From Bacillota bacterium (GTDB lineage Bacteria > Bacillota > Bacilli > Paenibacillales > NBRC-103111), in the NCBI GenBank assembly GCA_023393235.1, contig JAEWMH010000081.1, positions 23,590 through 87,589 on the forward strand: DNA of 64,000 nucleotides, given 5' to 3'. Within the stretch, counting starts at the first letter, position 1. Every line of letters starts with the position of its first letter. The translations under genes and the position numbers were made by a program. Shown here piece by piece: positions 15,293 to 24,336 of this stretch. The notes under the pieces are model-generated. The model worked only from the letters and a program-made list of their open reading frames with translations, was not told the origin of the DNA and made no database searches.

Positions 15293-17257
15293 ATGGCGAA
15301 TGCAACCGGCATCGACAATGTGAAAGTAACACTGCCCGACGGGGCGGTGCGGGAATATCCCAAAGGCACTACCATCGAAGGAGTAGCGGAATCCATTAGC
15401 TCCGGGCTGAAGAAGAATGCTCTGGCCGGCAAGGTGAACGGCAAGGTTGTGGACTTGGCAACCGCATTGAATGAGGATGCGGAGGTAGCCATCATTACCG
15501 GCGACTCCGAGGAAGGAGTGGAGGTGCTCCGGCACAGCTGCGCCCACCTGATGGCCCAAGCCATCAAGCGTGTATTCAAGGACCAGCATGTGAAGCTGGG
15601 CATCGGTCCGGTTATCGAGGACGGCTTCTATTATGACATCGATATGGAAACTCCGGTTTCCTCCGAGGATTTTGCCAGAATCGAGAAGGAAATGGAGCGC
15701 ATCGTCCAGGAAAATCTGCCTGTGACCCGCAGAGAGGTTTCCCGCGAAGAGGCGCTGCGCATCTATACCGAGCTGAATGATCCTCTGAAGCTGGAGCTGA
15801 TCCGCGATTTGCCGGAGGGCTCGGTTATCTCCATTTATGACCAAGGCGAGTTCTTCGACCTCTGCCGCGGACCCCATGTGCCTTCCACCGGCAAGATTAA
15901 GGTGTTCAAGCTTCTGAGCCTGGCGGGTGCATACTGGCGCGGCGACGCCAAGAACAAGATGCTGCAGCGGATTTACGGCACTGCCTTCAACAAAAAGGCG
16001 CAGCTGGACGAGCATCTCCATTATTTGGAGGAAGCCAAAAAACGGGATCACCGGAAGCTGGGCAAGGAGCTGAAAATTTTCTCCTTTGCCAAGGAAGTGG
16101 GCCAAGGTATTCCCCTGTGGCTGCCTAACGGAGCCAAGCTCCGCCGCACCATGGAACGGTATATTGTGGATTTGGAGGAGCGCCTCGGATACCAGCATGT
16201 GTATACGCCGGTGCTGGGCAATGTGGAGCTGTACAAGATTTCCGGCCACTGGGATCACTATCAGGAGGACATGTTCCCGCCGATGGCGCTGGACAATGAA
16301 GAATATGTGCTGCGCCCGATGAACTGCCCCCATCATATGATGGTCTACAAGAGTGACATGCGCAGCTACCGGGATCTGCCGGTGCGGGTTGCCGAGCTGG
16401 GGATGATGCACCGCTACGAAATGTCCGGCGCCCTCACCGGTCTCCACCGGGTCCGGGCGATGACCTTGAACGATGCCCATATCTTTTGCCGGCCCGACCA
16501 GATCAAGGAGGAATTCGCCCGGGTGGTGAATCTGATCCGCCGGGTATACGAGGATTTCGGCATCAAGGAATACCGTTTCCGCCTGTCCTACCGGGACCCG
16601 AAGGATACTGAGAAGTATTTCCCCAACGATGAAATGTGGGAAACCTCCCAGCGGATGCTGAAGGAAGTGGTTGAGGAGCTGGGTCTGCCTTATTATGAAG
16701 CGGAAGGGGAAGCGGCCTTCTACGGCCCCAAGCTGGACGTGCAGATCAAAACTGCGCTGAAGAAGGAAGAGACCCTCTCCACCGCCCAACTGGACTTCCT
16801 GCTGCCGGAGCGCTTCCAGCTGGAATACACCGGAGACGACGGCCAGAAGCACCGTCCGGTGGTTATCCACCGCGGGATTATCAGCACCATGGAACGGATG
16901 ACTGCATATCTGCTTGAGAATTTCGCCGGCGCTTTCCCTACCTGGCTGGCACCGCTTCAAGCCCGTGTTATCCCGGTGTCCCCGGCCTTCGAAGCATACG
17001 CGGCCGCCTGCAACGAGAAGCTGGCAGAAGCCGGCATCCGGGCGGAAGCCGACCAGCGCAATGAGAAGCTGGGCTACAAGATCCGTGAGGCGCAGCTGGA
17101 GAAAATTCCGTACATGCTGGTCTGCGGCGAAAATGAAGCGAACAGCGGCACCCTCTCCGTGCGGATGCGCGGCGGAGTGGATAAGGGCGTGATGAGCCTG
17201 GAGGATGTAGTGGCTCTGATCACCGAGGATATTGCTTCGAAAACCAAAGTTGAGTAA
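15293..17257 (+). CDS. thrS: Threonine-tRNA ligase
   Basis: This 654-residue class II synthetase has all expected parts: a TGS domain (VKVTLPDGAVREYPKGTT), an editing domain with the HxxxH pair in HSCAHLMAQA and the Cys in DLCRGPHVP, the catalytic core with the zinc-site Cys in RPMNCPHHMMVY and motif 3 region, and a C-terminal anticodon-binding domain (YAAACNEKLAEAGIRAE). ATG 15293 is preceded by CGAGGGG. A further upstream in-frame start lies inside the T-box terminator and is unlikely. Expression is set by the T-box leader. Confidence 0.97.
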   Translation: MANATGIDNVKVTLPDGAVREYPKGTTIEGVAESISSGLKKNALAGKVNGKVVDLATALNEDAEVAIITGDSEEGVEVLRHSCAHLMAQAIKRVFKDQHVKLGIGPVIEDGFYYDIDMETPVSSEDFARIEKEMERIVQENLPVTRREVSREEALRIYTELNDPLKLELIRDLPEGSVISIYDQGEFFDLCRGPHVPSTGKIKVFKLLSLAGAYWRGDAKNKMLQRIYGTAFNKKAQLDEHLHYLEEAKKRDHRKLGKELKIFSFAKEVGQGIPLWLPNGAKLRRTMERYIVDLEERLGYQHVYTPVLGNVELYKISGHWDHYQEDMFPPMALDNEEYVLRPMNCPHHMMVYKSDMRSYRDLPVRVAELGMMHRYEMSGALTGLHRVRAMTLNDAHIFCRPDQIKEEFARVVNLIRRVYEDFGIKEYRFRLSYRDPKDTEKYFPNDEMWETSQRMLKEVVEELGLPYYEAEGEAAFYGPKLDVQIKTALKKEETLSTAQLDFLLPERFQLEYTGDDGQKHRPVVIHRGIISTMERMTAYLLENFAGAFPTWLAPLQARVIPVSPAFEAYAAACNEKLAEAGIRAEADQRNEKLGYKIREAQLEKIPYMLVCGENEANSGTLSVRMRGGVDKGVMSLEDVVALITEDIASKTKVE

Positions 17258-17278
17258 ACACTTTGGATATATCAGGTC

Positions 17279-17316
17279 AAGAAAAAGCGCGAAATCTGCG
17301 CTTTTTCTTTTTTTTC
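17279..17316 (+). terminator. Terminator of thrS
   Basis: AAGAAAAAGCGC pairs with GCGCTTTTTCTT, followed by a run of T. Confidence 0.92.
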
Positions 17317-17430
17317 CTAAGGATACGCATAACCCTCCTGATTCTGGGAATCGTATAATCGAAGTTTGCCTGGGGATAGAATGTTCCCCTGCAGGGCAAC
17401 CTTCATTATTAGGGGAGGGTTTATCACTAC

Positions 17431-18204
17431 ATGAGCGATGGCAGGTTAGTCAGTTTGGTGCAGCGTACGGGAATGTTGGTTCTATGGATCAGCCTAATCA
17501 CGTGTTTGCTTCCAAACAGCAATACCGGCAATATCCTGCAGGAAATGGGAATGGATGCTTCTGCAGCCTCCTTGGGGGAAGCCAAGGCGGAAGCCGCCCA
17601 CCTATCAGCAGCAGGCCCCACCCGGTCTCCGGCAGCCGCAACACAGACGGAACACACATCCCAGCAAGCCGGCTCCGCAGCAGGCACCACCGTTCCCGAG
17701 CAGAATGAAGCCGCTCTGGTTAAGGAAGTGCTGGGGCGGATCCGGACCTCTCATCTGGAGAATGTGGATCCGGATCATATAGAAATGGTGGAGGTCGTGG
17801 CTACCGGCTATACCGCCGGCAAGGAGTCCACCGGGAAATCCCCGGGCCACCCCGAATACGGCATCACCTATTCCGGCGTAAAGGTCCGTAAGGATGATTT
17901 CTCCACCATAGCCGCCGACCCGGCAATTTTTCCCATCGGGACCATCATGTATATCCCGGGGTATGGTTTCGGCGTGGTGGCCGATACGGGCGGAGCCATC
18001 AAAGGACATAAGATTGATCTTTATTTTGTCACCAAGCAGCAAGTGTATGAGCAGTGGGGCAAACGCAAGGTGAAGGTGCTGGTGCTGCGTAAGGGCAGCG
18101 GGCGTGTCACCGAAGCGATGATGAATGACCTGAACAATGCCGCGGATGCCATTCCGGTGGAAAAGTCATTGGATCTGCTGGCCGATTTGGGTCGCAAGGA
18201 ATAG
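17431..18204 (+). CDS. 3D-domain cell-wall protein
   Basis: This 257-residue exported protein has an N-terminal hydrophobic segment (residues about 12-27), a long Ala/Ser/Thr-rich linker and a C-terminal 3D domain of the kind found in MltA-like and YuiC/YocH wall enzymes: VVATGYTAGKEST, AADPAIFPIGTIMYIPGYG, VVADTGGAIKGHKIDLYF. The three conserved Asp residues of the domain are present. It is probably involved in peptidoglycan turnover. ATG 17431 follows GGGGAGGG, and a TATAAT stands at 17354-17359. A related domain occurs at 33932-34768 under a c-di-AMP riboswitch; this gene shows no such leader. Confidence 0.82.
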   Translation: MSDGRLVSLVQRTGMLVLWISLITCLLPNSNTGNILQEMGMDASAASLGEAKAEAAHLSAAGPTRSPAAATQTEHTSQQAGSAAGTTVPEQNEAALVKEVLGRIRTSHLENVDPDHIEMVEVVATGYTAGKESTGKSPGHPEYGITYSGVKVRKDDFSTIAADPAIFPIGTIMYIPGYGFGVVADTGGAIKGHKIDLYFVTKQQVYEQWGKRKVKVLVLRKGSGRVTEAMMNDLNNAADAIPVEKSLDLLADLGRKE

Positions 18205-18218
18205 GAATTAACGATTCG

Positions 18219-18262
18219 GACAGGCTCTGTTTCCCCATAATGGGAAGACAGGGCCTGTTTGG
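18219..18262 (+). terminator. Hairpin after the 3D-domain gene
   Basis: ACAGGC-TCTGT-TTCCC pairs imperfectly with GGGAA-GACAG-GGCCTGT. The following T-run is short, so termination may be weak. Confidence 0.55.
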
Positions 18263-18322
18263 CTTGCCACCCGGAGCGGCATATGTAAAAATAGGAAGGA
18301 CTAAAGAAAAAGGAGATGGAGT

Positions 18323-19801
18323 ATGAATTTTCTTCAAAAGACACGCGCATCGTGGCTGGCATTAGTTTTGACGCTGGCGCTGCCGGTTCTGCCGGTCCAT
18401 GCTGAGACTGGGCCTTCCGTAGAAGCGGAAGCCGCGGCAAGCACACCGAGTGCATGGGCAATGGAGGATGTGGCTTACACCCAGCTCCATCAATTGGCTG
18501 CCGAGCCGTTTTTTGCGGACTACCAGGCACCGGCCACTGTCGGCGAGCTGAATGCTGTCGGTTCCATTCTGGAGCAAAAACTGGCTGCACGTTTGCAGTC
18601 GGTGACGGATGGGGTTTACGGCAAAGAACCGACCGCATGGGAAGTATCGGGTGCAGCGGCAACTAGGCAGGACGCAGCTGTAGTTTTGTATGCGGCTATC
18701 CGGGACAGCCTGCCTCAGGTTAAGCCTGTAACAGGTAAAACGGCGGTTTACCCGGAGCTGGACGCGCTGACCGGAGATACGGCGGAAGCGGTCCGTTATG
18801 TGGCCGACCACGGCATTCTGAAGGGCAAGCAGGACGGAAGCCTGAATCTGGCGGATCCGTTGACCCGGGAGCAGCTTCTCTCCCTGACGTACCGGACTTA
18901 TGAGTTTGTTGTCCAGGAAAGCAATACCGCCTCCAAGGGATTGGTGTGGAAGGTGACGGGAGGCAAAAGTCCCGTTTACGTGTTGGGATCTATCCATATC
19001 GGCGACATCAGCATTTACCCGCTGGACAACCTGATTAAGGACGCCTATGAAGGCTCGTCCTACCTGGCGGTGGAAGCGGATGTAACCCAGGATGCCGACG
19101 GCATTCAGTATATGAGCGAAAAGGCTGTGTTCTCCGACGGCAGCACCCTCGATAAGCATGTATCGGCTGAAACCTATAAGCTGTTTGCGGAGACTATGGA
19201 GAAGGCAGGCATTGGCGAGGACGTGTACAAAACGCTGAAGCCTTGGTATGCGGCTTTGCTGCTGCAGAACCTCAGCTTGTCCGAGGCTTCGTACAGCGCC
19301 AACCTGGGGCTGGACGTTTACTTCCTGTCGGAAGCCGCCAAAACCCAAAAGCCTGTGCTGCAGGTAGAGGGCATCAAGTTCCAGGTGGACATGTTTGATT
19401 CCTTCGACTCCAAGCTGCAGGAGGAATTCTTGTCGGAGACCCTGAAGGCCAGCCAAGGTCAAACGGCTGAAGCGGGCGGACAGAACAGCGGGGAGTCCGC
19501 CGCCAGCGCCCAGGCGCAAATGATGCAGTCTCTCTTGCATCATTGGAGCACCGGGAATGCCGAGGAATTCGGCAAGCTGATCGCCCGTTCCAATGAAGCG
19601 GAAGCCGGCGAAAGCGAATTTAACCGGATTTTCTGGGATGAGCGCAACAAGAACATGTTCCATGCGGTAGAAAAATATCTGGGCGATGCTGCCGGTCACA
19701 GTTATTTTGTAGTGGTGGGTGCAGGTCACCTGTTCGGCGATACCGGAGTATTGAAGGAGCTGGAAAAGGCCGGATATACGATGGAGCAGCTGCTGGACTA
19801 A
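18323..19801 (+). CDS. TraB/GumN-family protein with SLH-like segment
   Basis: This 492-residue exported protein begins with a signal peptide (residues about 1-28, ending VLPVHAE). Residues about 120-195 resemble an S-layer-homology module (AVRYVADHGILKGKQDGSLN, DPLTREQLLSL). From about residue 210 to the end it is a TraB/GumN domain: VYVLGSIHIGDISIYPLDN, AVEADVTQ and the terminal FVVVGAGHLFGDTGVLKELE. Known TraB members carry metal-protease-like His motifs; here SIHIGD and GAGHLFG match that pattern. It would sit on the wall. No operon partner is evident. Confidence 0.82.
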   Translation: MNFLQKTRASWLALVLTLALPVLPVHAETGPSVEAEAAASTPSAWAMEDVAYTQLHQLAAEPFFADYQAPATVGELNAVGSILEQKLAARLQSVTDGVYGKEPTAWEVSGAAATRQDAAVVLYAAIRDSLPQVKPVTGKTAVYPELDALTGDTAEAVRYVADHGILKGKQDGSLNLADPLTREQLLSLTYRTYEFVVQESNTASKGLVWKVTGGKSPVYVLGSIHIGDISIYPLDNLIKDAYEGSSYLAVEADVTQDADGIQYMSEKAVFSDGSTLDKHVSAETYKLFAETMEKAGIGEDVYKTLKPWYAALLLQNLSLSEASYSANLGLDVYFLSEAAKTQKPVLQVEGIKFQVDMFDSFDSKLQEEFLSETLKASQGQTAEAGGQNSGESAASAQAQMMQSLLHHWSTGNAEEFGKLIARSNEAEAGESEFNRIFWDERNKNMFHAVEKYLGDAAGHSYFVVVGAGHLFGDTGVLKELEKAGYTMEQLLD

Positions 19802-19810
19802 TTATTAAAT

Positions 19811-19866
19811 ACAAAAAAACCGTCAGGAAGGCCGTATGGCTGATCCTGGCGGTTATTATTTTTTTA
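19811..19866. terminator. Bidirectional terminator between convergent genes
   Basis: CCGTCAGGA pairs with TCCTGGCGG. A run of seven A precedes the stem and a T-rich run follows it, serving both the TraB gene and the convergent coiled-coil gene, whose stop lies within it. Confidence 0.85.
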
Positions 19867-20247
19867 GCGGTTCTTTAATTTCTCGATTTCGGTATGAAGC
19901 TTCAACTGATCGTAGTGGATGATCTTGATGCTATATTCATGATTGCCGATGTCGGTGTCATACCTCTGAAGGTGCAGCTCAAAACGTTTAACATCCTCGT
20001 TTGTTTCCAGAACGGCTCTGCGGATGAGAGGAATATCAGCCGCCAGCGCTTCCACATGCTCCAGCCTGGAGTCAACTTGGATCAGCTGGGCCTCCACCTT
20101 GTTCAGCCGTGTTTCCACGTGCCCCAGCCGGGTCTCCACCCTCTCCAGTCTGGTGTCCATTTTATCCAGGCGCTGGTGAATCTGTTCTTGCCCTTTATGG
20201 AGCAGCTGCATGTGTTCCAGAATTTGTGTCAATACCTGCTCGCTCAT
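19864..20247 (-). CDS. Coiled-coil protein with heptad repeats
   Basis: This 127-residue protein has no signal peptide or membrane helix. Residues about 25-70 are built from near-exact seven-residue repeats of the form RLxxVET / HVETRLNKVEA, predicting a long coiled coil. An upstream GGAGGGATGC gives a good ribosome binding site. Similar small proteins are common in Bacilli and have no assigned function. It could be a scaffold or trimeric adaptor; the sequence shows no more. Confidence 0.65.
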   Translation of the reverse strand: MSEQVLTQILEHMQLLHKGQEQIHQRLDKMDTRLERVETRLGHVETRLNKVEAQLIQVDSRLEHVEALAADIPLIRRAVLETNEDVKRFELHLQRYDTDIGNHEYSIKIIHYDQLKLHTEIEKLKNR

Positions 20248-20487
20248 AGCATCCCTCCTGTTAACTTTCCTGGGGATTGTGACCCCATTATACCTTCTCC
20301 CCCCTTATCTGACAATTGCGTAATGTCTCCTGTCGAACATGCGGGAGAACTCAAAAAAGGCGCCGCAGCTCCCGGGAGGGATACCGCAGCGCCTGCTTGG
20401 CGTCTGTTTGGTTCATGCATAAGTATAGCATGGAGGCTCTGGCGGGTAAACAGACAAACCCTTCATTACTCCGCTCGTCCATGCTGC

Positions 20488-20666
20488 CTGCAAAAGTGCA
20501 ACTAATTTGATCCTTGATGCTCCTTTGGCCCATCCATCCTGCAAAAGTGCATCTATTTTTCGCCGAAACAGCCTAACGGGTGGAATTGGCGGAAAATAAC
20601 TGCACTTTTGCATTTGGTCCCCCATTCAGGGCAGGAGGTGGGAAAATAACTGCACCTTTGCATTTT
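20488..20666. repeat. Intergenic inverted-repeat array, AAAAGTGCA motif
   Basis: Four copies of one motif of about 21-26 bases: forward at 20488-20508 and 20539-20559 (CTGCAAAAGTGCA), inverted at 20592-20615 and 20641-20666 (AAAATAACTGCACTTTTGCA and a one-base variant). The two halves could fold on each other. The array fills most of the gene-free stretch 20248-20671 between two minus-strand genes. Confidence 0.8.
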
Positions 20667-20671
20667 GGCAG

Positions 20672-21721
20672 CTACCCATTGGAGGCTGGGGCAGCTACGG
20701 GGATCGGCTTGTTCATGCTGTCTGCATAGGGCTGGTCCAGCAACGCCATCAGCTCATTTTCCCAGAGGCGGTTCACTTCCGCCAGCTCCTCTGCTGTAAG
20801 CGCCGGGCAGTCCGGGGCTGCGGCAAACTCCTTCAGGCTTTGCTCCGATGTAATATTGGGAAGCACGGAAGCCACAACGGGGGAGGACAGGGAGAAGAGA
20901 ATGGCGGCCTGCCCGATGGTGCGGCCCTTTTCCGGACCGTACAGGAAGCCCAGCTTTTCCACAGCCTGCAACCCGCGGCCCATCCAGTCATGCTTGCGGT
21001 GGTTCCGGTGATCCGATTTATCGTAATGCTTGGCCGGATTATAGGAGCCGTCCAGGAGACCCGAGGCGTGGGGGACACGCACTACCAGCCCGATCCCGCT
21101 CTCCTCGGCAGGCTGCAGGAACTTGTTGGTGGGCCACTGCTCCAGCAGATTATAAATCACCTGCATCATGGACATGCCCTTGCGGTGGCGAAGGGCCCAC
21201 AAGCCCTCATCATGCCAGCCGATGTCCGGCCCCAGCGCAGGTCCATACGCCCGGATTTTTCCTTCTTCCTTCAAACGCTCCAGTGTCTCAAAAACAGCGT
21301 CATCCTGCAGCGTCTCTTGACGGACATTGTGCAGCTGATAAAGATCGATATAGTCGGTGCCCAGGCGGCGCAGGCTTTGCTCACAGGCATAGCGGATATG
21401 CTCCGGTGTCCACAGCTGGGGCATTTCGGAAAAGCCCTTGCGCTCCCCTTTTTGGCTGTAGATGTCGTATCCGAACTTCGTAGCAATCACTAGCCGGTCC
21501 CGTTTTCCTTGGAAGGCTTCCTGAAGGATCGTTTCCCCTTCGCCGAGGGCATAGGTATCTGCCGTGTCATAAAAGGTAATGCCCGTATCCAGTGCCTCCT
21601 GCAGAAGCCGTACCCCAAAGCTCCGGTCCTTGACTCCCCACCAGGTGGTGGCCACCGACCAAACGCCGAAACCAACCTCCGATACCCGTAAATCCGTTCC
21701 TGTCAATGTGCGGTATTTCAC
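20672..21721 (-). CDS. Aldo/keto reductase
   Basis: This 349-residue NADPH-dependent reductase of the AKR superfamily has the catalytic Asp and Tyr in FYDTADTYALG, Lys in LVIATKFG and His in DLYQLHNV, and the family opening GFGVWSVATTWWG. The start is GTG at 21719-21721, seven bases after AAGGGAGGA; an ATG further upstream overlaps that site. It is monocistronic and flanked by repeat DNA. The substrate is unknown. Confidence 0.88.
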   Translation of the reverse strand: MKYRTLTGTDLRVSEVGFGVWSVATTWWGVKDRSFGVRLLQEALDTGITFYDTADTYALGEGETILQEAFQGKRDRLVIATKFGYDIYSQKGERKGFSEMPQLWTPEHIRYACEQSLRRLGTDYIDLYQLHNVRQETLQDDAVFETLERLKEEGKIRAYGPALGPDIGWHDEGLWALRHRKGMSMMQVIYNLLEQWPTNKFLQPAEESGIGLVVRVPHASGLLDGSYNPAKHYDKSDHRNHRKHDWMGRGLQAVEKLGFLYGPEKGRTIGQAAILFSLSSPVVASVLPNITSEQSLKEFAAAPDCPALTAEELAEVNRLWENELMALLDQPYADSMNKPIPVAAPASNG

Positions 21722-21874
21722 TGAGAGTCCTCCCTTAAACATTCATTCGGATATATATTCTAACGTAAGATTAAGTTTATCATAAAGGGCCGGGAAATTC
21801 GAAAATTCAGATGCCTGCATTACATAAAACCACCAGACGTATCTCATAATACGAATGGCGAGGAGGTGATTTCC

Positions 21875-21994
21875 ATGGCCAAAAACAGCAAAAGCAAACG
21901 GGCTCCCCAGGATAATGCTGAATTCGCGGACGAAATCTCCGTGAAGAACATCAGCAAACCTGCCAAAGGGGCTTCCGACAAAGCGAATAAATAG
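21875..21994 (+). CDS. Small basic/charged protein, 39 residues
   Basis: The reading frame MAKNSKSKRAPQDNAEF... to ...KGASDKANK is preceded by a very strong ribosome binding site, AGGAGGTGAT, and followed 18 bases later by an intrinsic terminator, so it has its own complete expression unit. It is highly hydrophilic, rich in Lys, Ser and Ala, and lacks Cys. Composition recalls small spore proteins, but I recognise no family and assign no function. Confidence 0.65.
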   Translation: MAKNSKSKRAPQDNAEFADEISVKNISKPAKGASDKANK

Positions 21995-22012
21995 GCGGTT
22001 ACCCGCCGCGGA

Positions 22013-22042
22013 GGAAGAGACGGCGCTCTCTTCCTTTTTTAT
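22013..22042 (+). terminator. Terminator of the 39-residue gene
   Basis: GGAAGAGA pairs with TCTCTTCC around CGGCGC, followed by TTTTTT. Confidence 0.88.
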
Positions 22043-22162
22043 TGCCGGTAGAGGCCGTCTCCGTCTCGGGACGGAGGAGCGGCTCCTCCCGCCGCCTCTT
22101 TTCGGCTCCTGCAAAAACGGCTACACTAGAACTACACAGCATGGAGCATGGGGGTATTAGTC

Positions 22163-23266
22163 ATGAATCGGGATTTTGTCAACAAAACCTTTTGGGGGCT
22201 GCTCTTTATTGCCGCAGGCGTCCTGTTTCTGTTGAATCAGCAGGATATCATTCATATTGACATTGCTGAGCTTGCGGGTACCTATTGGCCCGTAATTCTC
22301 ATCCTGGTCGGATTGCAGGGTATGGCGGCTGCATCAGGGGGCATATGGAATATATTCATCATGCTGTTGGGCGTATATTTCCTGCTGCGTAACCTCGACG
22401 TTGCCTTTGTGGAGGAGATGGAGATCCGGCAGTTTGCCATCCCGGCGGTGCTTATTATTCTGGGGCTGAGCATGCTGACCAGGGGCTCTAACCGCAAACG
22501 GGAGGAGAAGAAGGCCATGCTCCGCCAGGAGCGCCAGGAGGAGCGGGAGCGCAGAAGGCAGGAGCGGGACGAACGGAGAAGCCGCCGCCACCATCATAGC
22601 GTAAATACTGGTCATACTGCTCACGAAGAGCAGGAAGAGATGGAAGTGCCCCCTTTTGACCCTTCATTTTCCCGGAAAATCGAGCAGGACCTGGATCAGG
22701 TATTCCATGAGCGGGTTGTGAAAAAGCTTGGGGGAGACCCGTTTCCCCTAGCCTCTGAGGCCGAAATCGGCACCCAATCCGCAAAGCCTAACCAAGATTC
22801 GCATAAAGGCAGTTATTCAGAAGGAAATTGGGAAGCGCCGCCGAAAGAAGAATGGAAGGATTCTTGGTATGACCAAGGGAACAAACCGCCGGTGGAACGG
22901 TCCAACTTTATCGGCGACATCTATTTGGGCCGGGATTACTGGCAGCTGGAGCCCATGAATATCTCCCACTTCATCGGGGATACCAGAATCGACCTGACCA
23001 AGGCCAGCATCCCCATGGGGGAAACCAAGCTGAACGTGTCGGCCTTTATCGGGGATGTGAAGGTATATGTGCCCAACGACATTCAGCTGGAGATCAGCGT
23101 TAATGCCTCCGCCTTCATCGGGGATATGCATGTGCTGGACCGGCACGAGGGCGGTATACTCCGCAGCATGAGGTACGACTCCCGGAATTATGCGGAGGCG
23201 GATAAGAAAATCCACCTGACCGTCAGCATGTTCATTGGGGACATCACCGTCAAAAGAGTCGGATAG
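22163..23266 (+). CDS. liaF: LiaF-like envelope-stress inhibitor
   Basis: This 367-residue membrane protein has three to four N-terminal helices (about residues 8-110), a long Arg/Glu-rich cytoplasmic stretch at about 115-150 (RQERQEERERRRQERDERR), and a C-terminal LiaF/DUF2154 domain with five FIGD repeats (SNFIGDIYLG, SHFIGDTRID, SAFIGDVKVY, SAFIGDMHVL, SMFIGDITVK). In Bacillus, LiaF keeps the LiaS kinase silent until the wall is damaged. ATG 22163, eight bases after GGGGG, is preferred over ATG 22148. It heads the liaFSR operon. Confidence 0.88.
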   Translation: MNRDFVNKTFWGLLFIAAGVLFLLNQQDIIHIDIAELAGTYWPVILILVGLQGMAAASGGIWNIFIMLLGVYFLLRNLDVAFVEEMEIRQFAIPAVLIILGLSMLTRGSNRKREEKKAMLRQERQEERERRRQERDERRSRRHHHSVNTGHTAHEEQEEMEVPPFDPSFSRKIEQDLDQVFHERVVKKLGGDPFPLASEAEIGTQSAKPNQDSHKGSYSEGNWEAPPKEEWKDSWYDQGNKPPVERSNFIGDIYLGRDYWQLEPMNISHFIGDTRIDLTKASIPMGETKLNVSAFIGDVKVYVPNDIQLEISVNASAFIGDMHVLDRHEGGILRSMRYDSRNYAEADKKIHLTVSMFIGDITVKRVG

Positions 23267-23292
23267 ATTCGTGAAAAGAGGCTTTGGGACGT

Positions 23293-24336
23293 ATGCGAAA
23301 ACGGCTGAATAATCTCAAATGGCTGCTGCCCCTATACTTTTTGGCCGCCAGTGTGGGGACATTGCTCCTGGGGGTGGGCGGCTGGTTATATCTGACCACC
23401 CACATGGAATCGCCCGGCGCAGCCCTGTGGGTGGAATATATTATTCTCATTCTTCTGATTGCCCCTGTTGTGGGGTATTTTCTTGCCCGCAGCTATCAGC
23501 GCAAAATGGATGCTCTCCAGCTGTCCATCAAGCAGGTGACCAAAGGCAATTTAGGAGAGCGTCTGGAGGTGCTGCCCGGAGATCTCTTCGGGGAGCTGTA
23601 CCAGGACTTCAATACCATGGCTGGTTCTCTGGAAAGCAGGCTGAGGCTTCTGCAGCAGGAGGGTTCTGCTGATGTGATGCGCAATATGCAGTCCAGTCAG
23701 GATGCGGTATTGGAGGAGCGGCGGCGGCTGGCCCGGGATCTGCATGATACGGTCAGCCAGCAGCTGTTCGCCATTCACATGTCAGCCTCCTCGCTGCCCA
23801 AGCTTCTGGAGATCAATCCGGAGGGGGCGCGGATGGTAGTGGAGCAGTTGGTCACCATGTCCCATCATGCCCAGCGGCAAATGCGAAGCCTCATCGCCCA
23901 ATTGCGCCCGCTGGAGCTGGAGGAGCAGACGCTGGAGGAGGCCCTTGGCAAGTGGTTCCCCGATTATTGCAACCAGAACGGGTTGAAGGGGCGGCTGGAG
24001 ATTTCTCTGCCCGGCGAGCTGCCGGAGGCGATTGAGTACCAGCTGTTTCTGATTATCCAGGAGGGAATGGCCAATGTAGTTAAACATGCCAAGGCCAACC
24101 GGGTTTCCCTGGTGCTTTATGAGGCGGGAAGCCAGTACGTGCTGCAAATCGAGGACGACGGTGTCGGCTTTGAGCCCAATGTGGAGAAACGCTCCTCTTA
24201 CGGGCTGGCAACCATGCGTGAACGGGCCGAACGGCTGGGAGGGGATGCGGAGGTCCGCAGCAAACCCGGCGCCGGAACGGCTGTACATATCCGGATTCCT
24301 AAATTCGTGGAAACAGAAAGCGGTGAAGAGGCTTGA
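23293..24336 (+). CDS. liaS: LiaS-like sensor histidine kinase
   Basis: This 347-residue kinase of the NarX/DesK class has two transmembrane helices (residues about 10-35 and 46-66) with a very short extracytoplasmic loop, a HAMP region, phospho-acceptor His151 in RRRLARDLHDTVSQQL, and the ATPase motifs EGMANVVKHA and DDGVGF. Such intramembrane-sensing kinases respond through partners such as LiaF. ATG 23293 is chosen; a TTG at 23284 lies too close to AGAGG. It overlaps the start of the regulator gene. Confidence 0.9.
   Translation: MRKRLNNLKWLLPLYFLAASVGTLLLGVGGWLYLTTHMESPGAALWVEYIILILLIAPVVGYFLARSYQRKMDALQLSIKQVTKGNLGERLEVLPGDLFGELYQDFNTMAGSLESRLRLLQQEGSADVMRNMQSSQDAVLEERRRLARDLHDTVSQQLFAIHMSASSLPKLLEINPEGARMVVEQLVTMSHHAQRQMRSLIAQLRPLELEEQTLEEALGKWFPDYCNQNGLKGRLEISLPGELPEAIEYQLFLIIQEGMANVVKHAKANRVSLVLYEAGSQYVLQIEDDGVGFEPNVEKRSSYGLATMRERAERLGGDAEVRSKPGAGTAVHIRIPKFVETESGEEA

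Noticed and set aside
15233..16960. Minus-strand open frame of 575 codons
   Set aside because: Antisense shadow of thrS, which is unambiguous on the plus strand.
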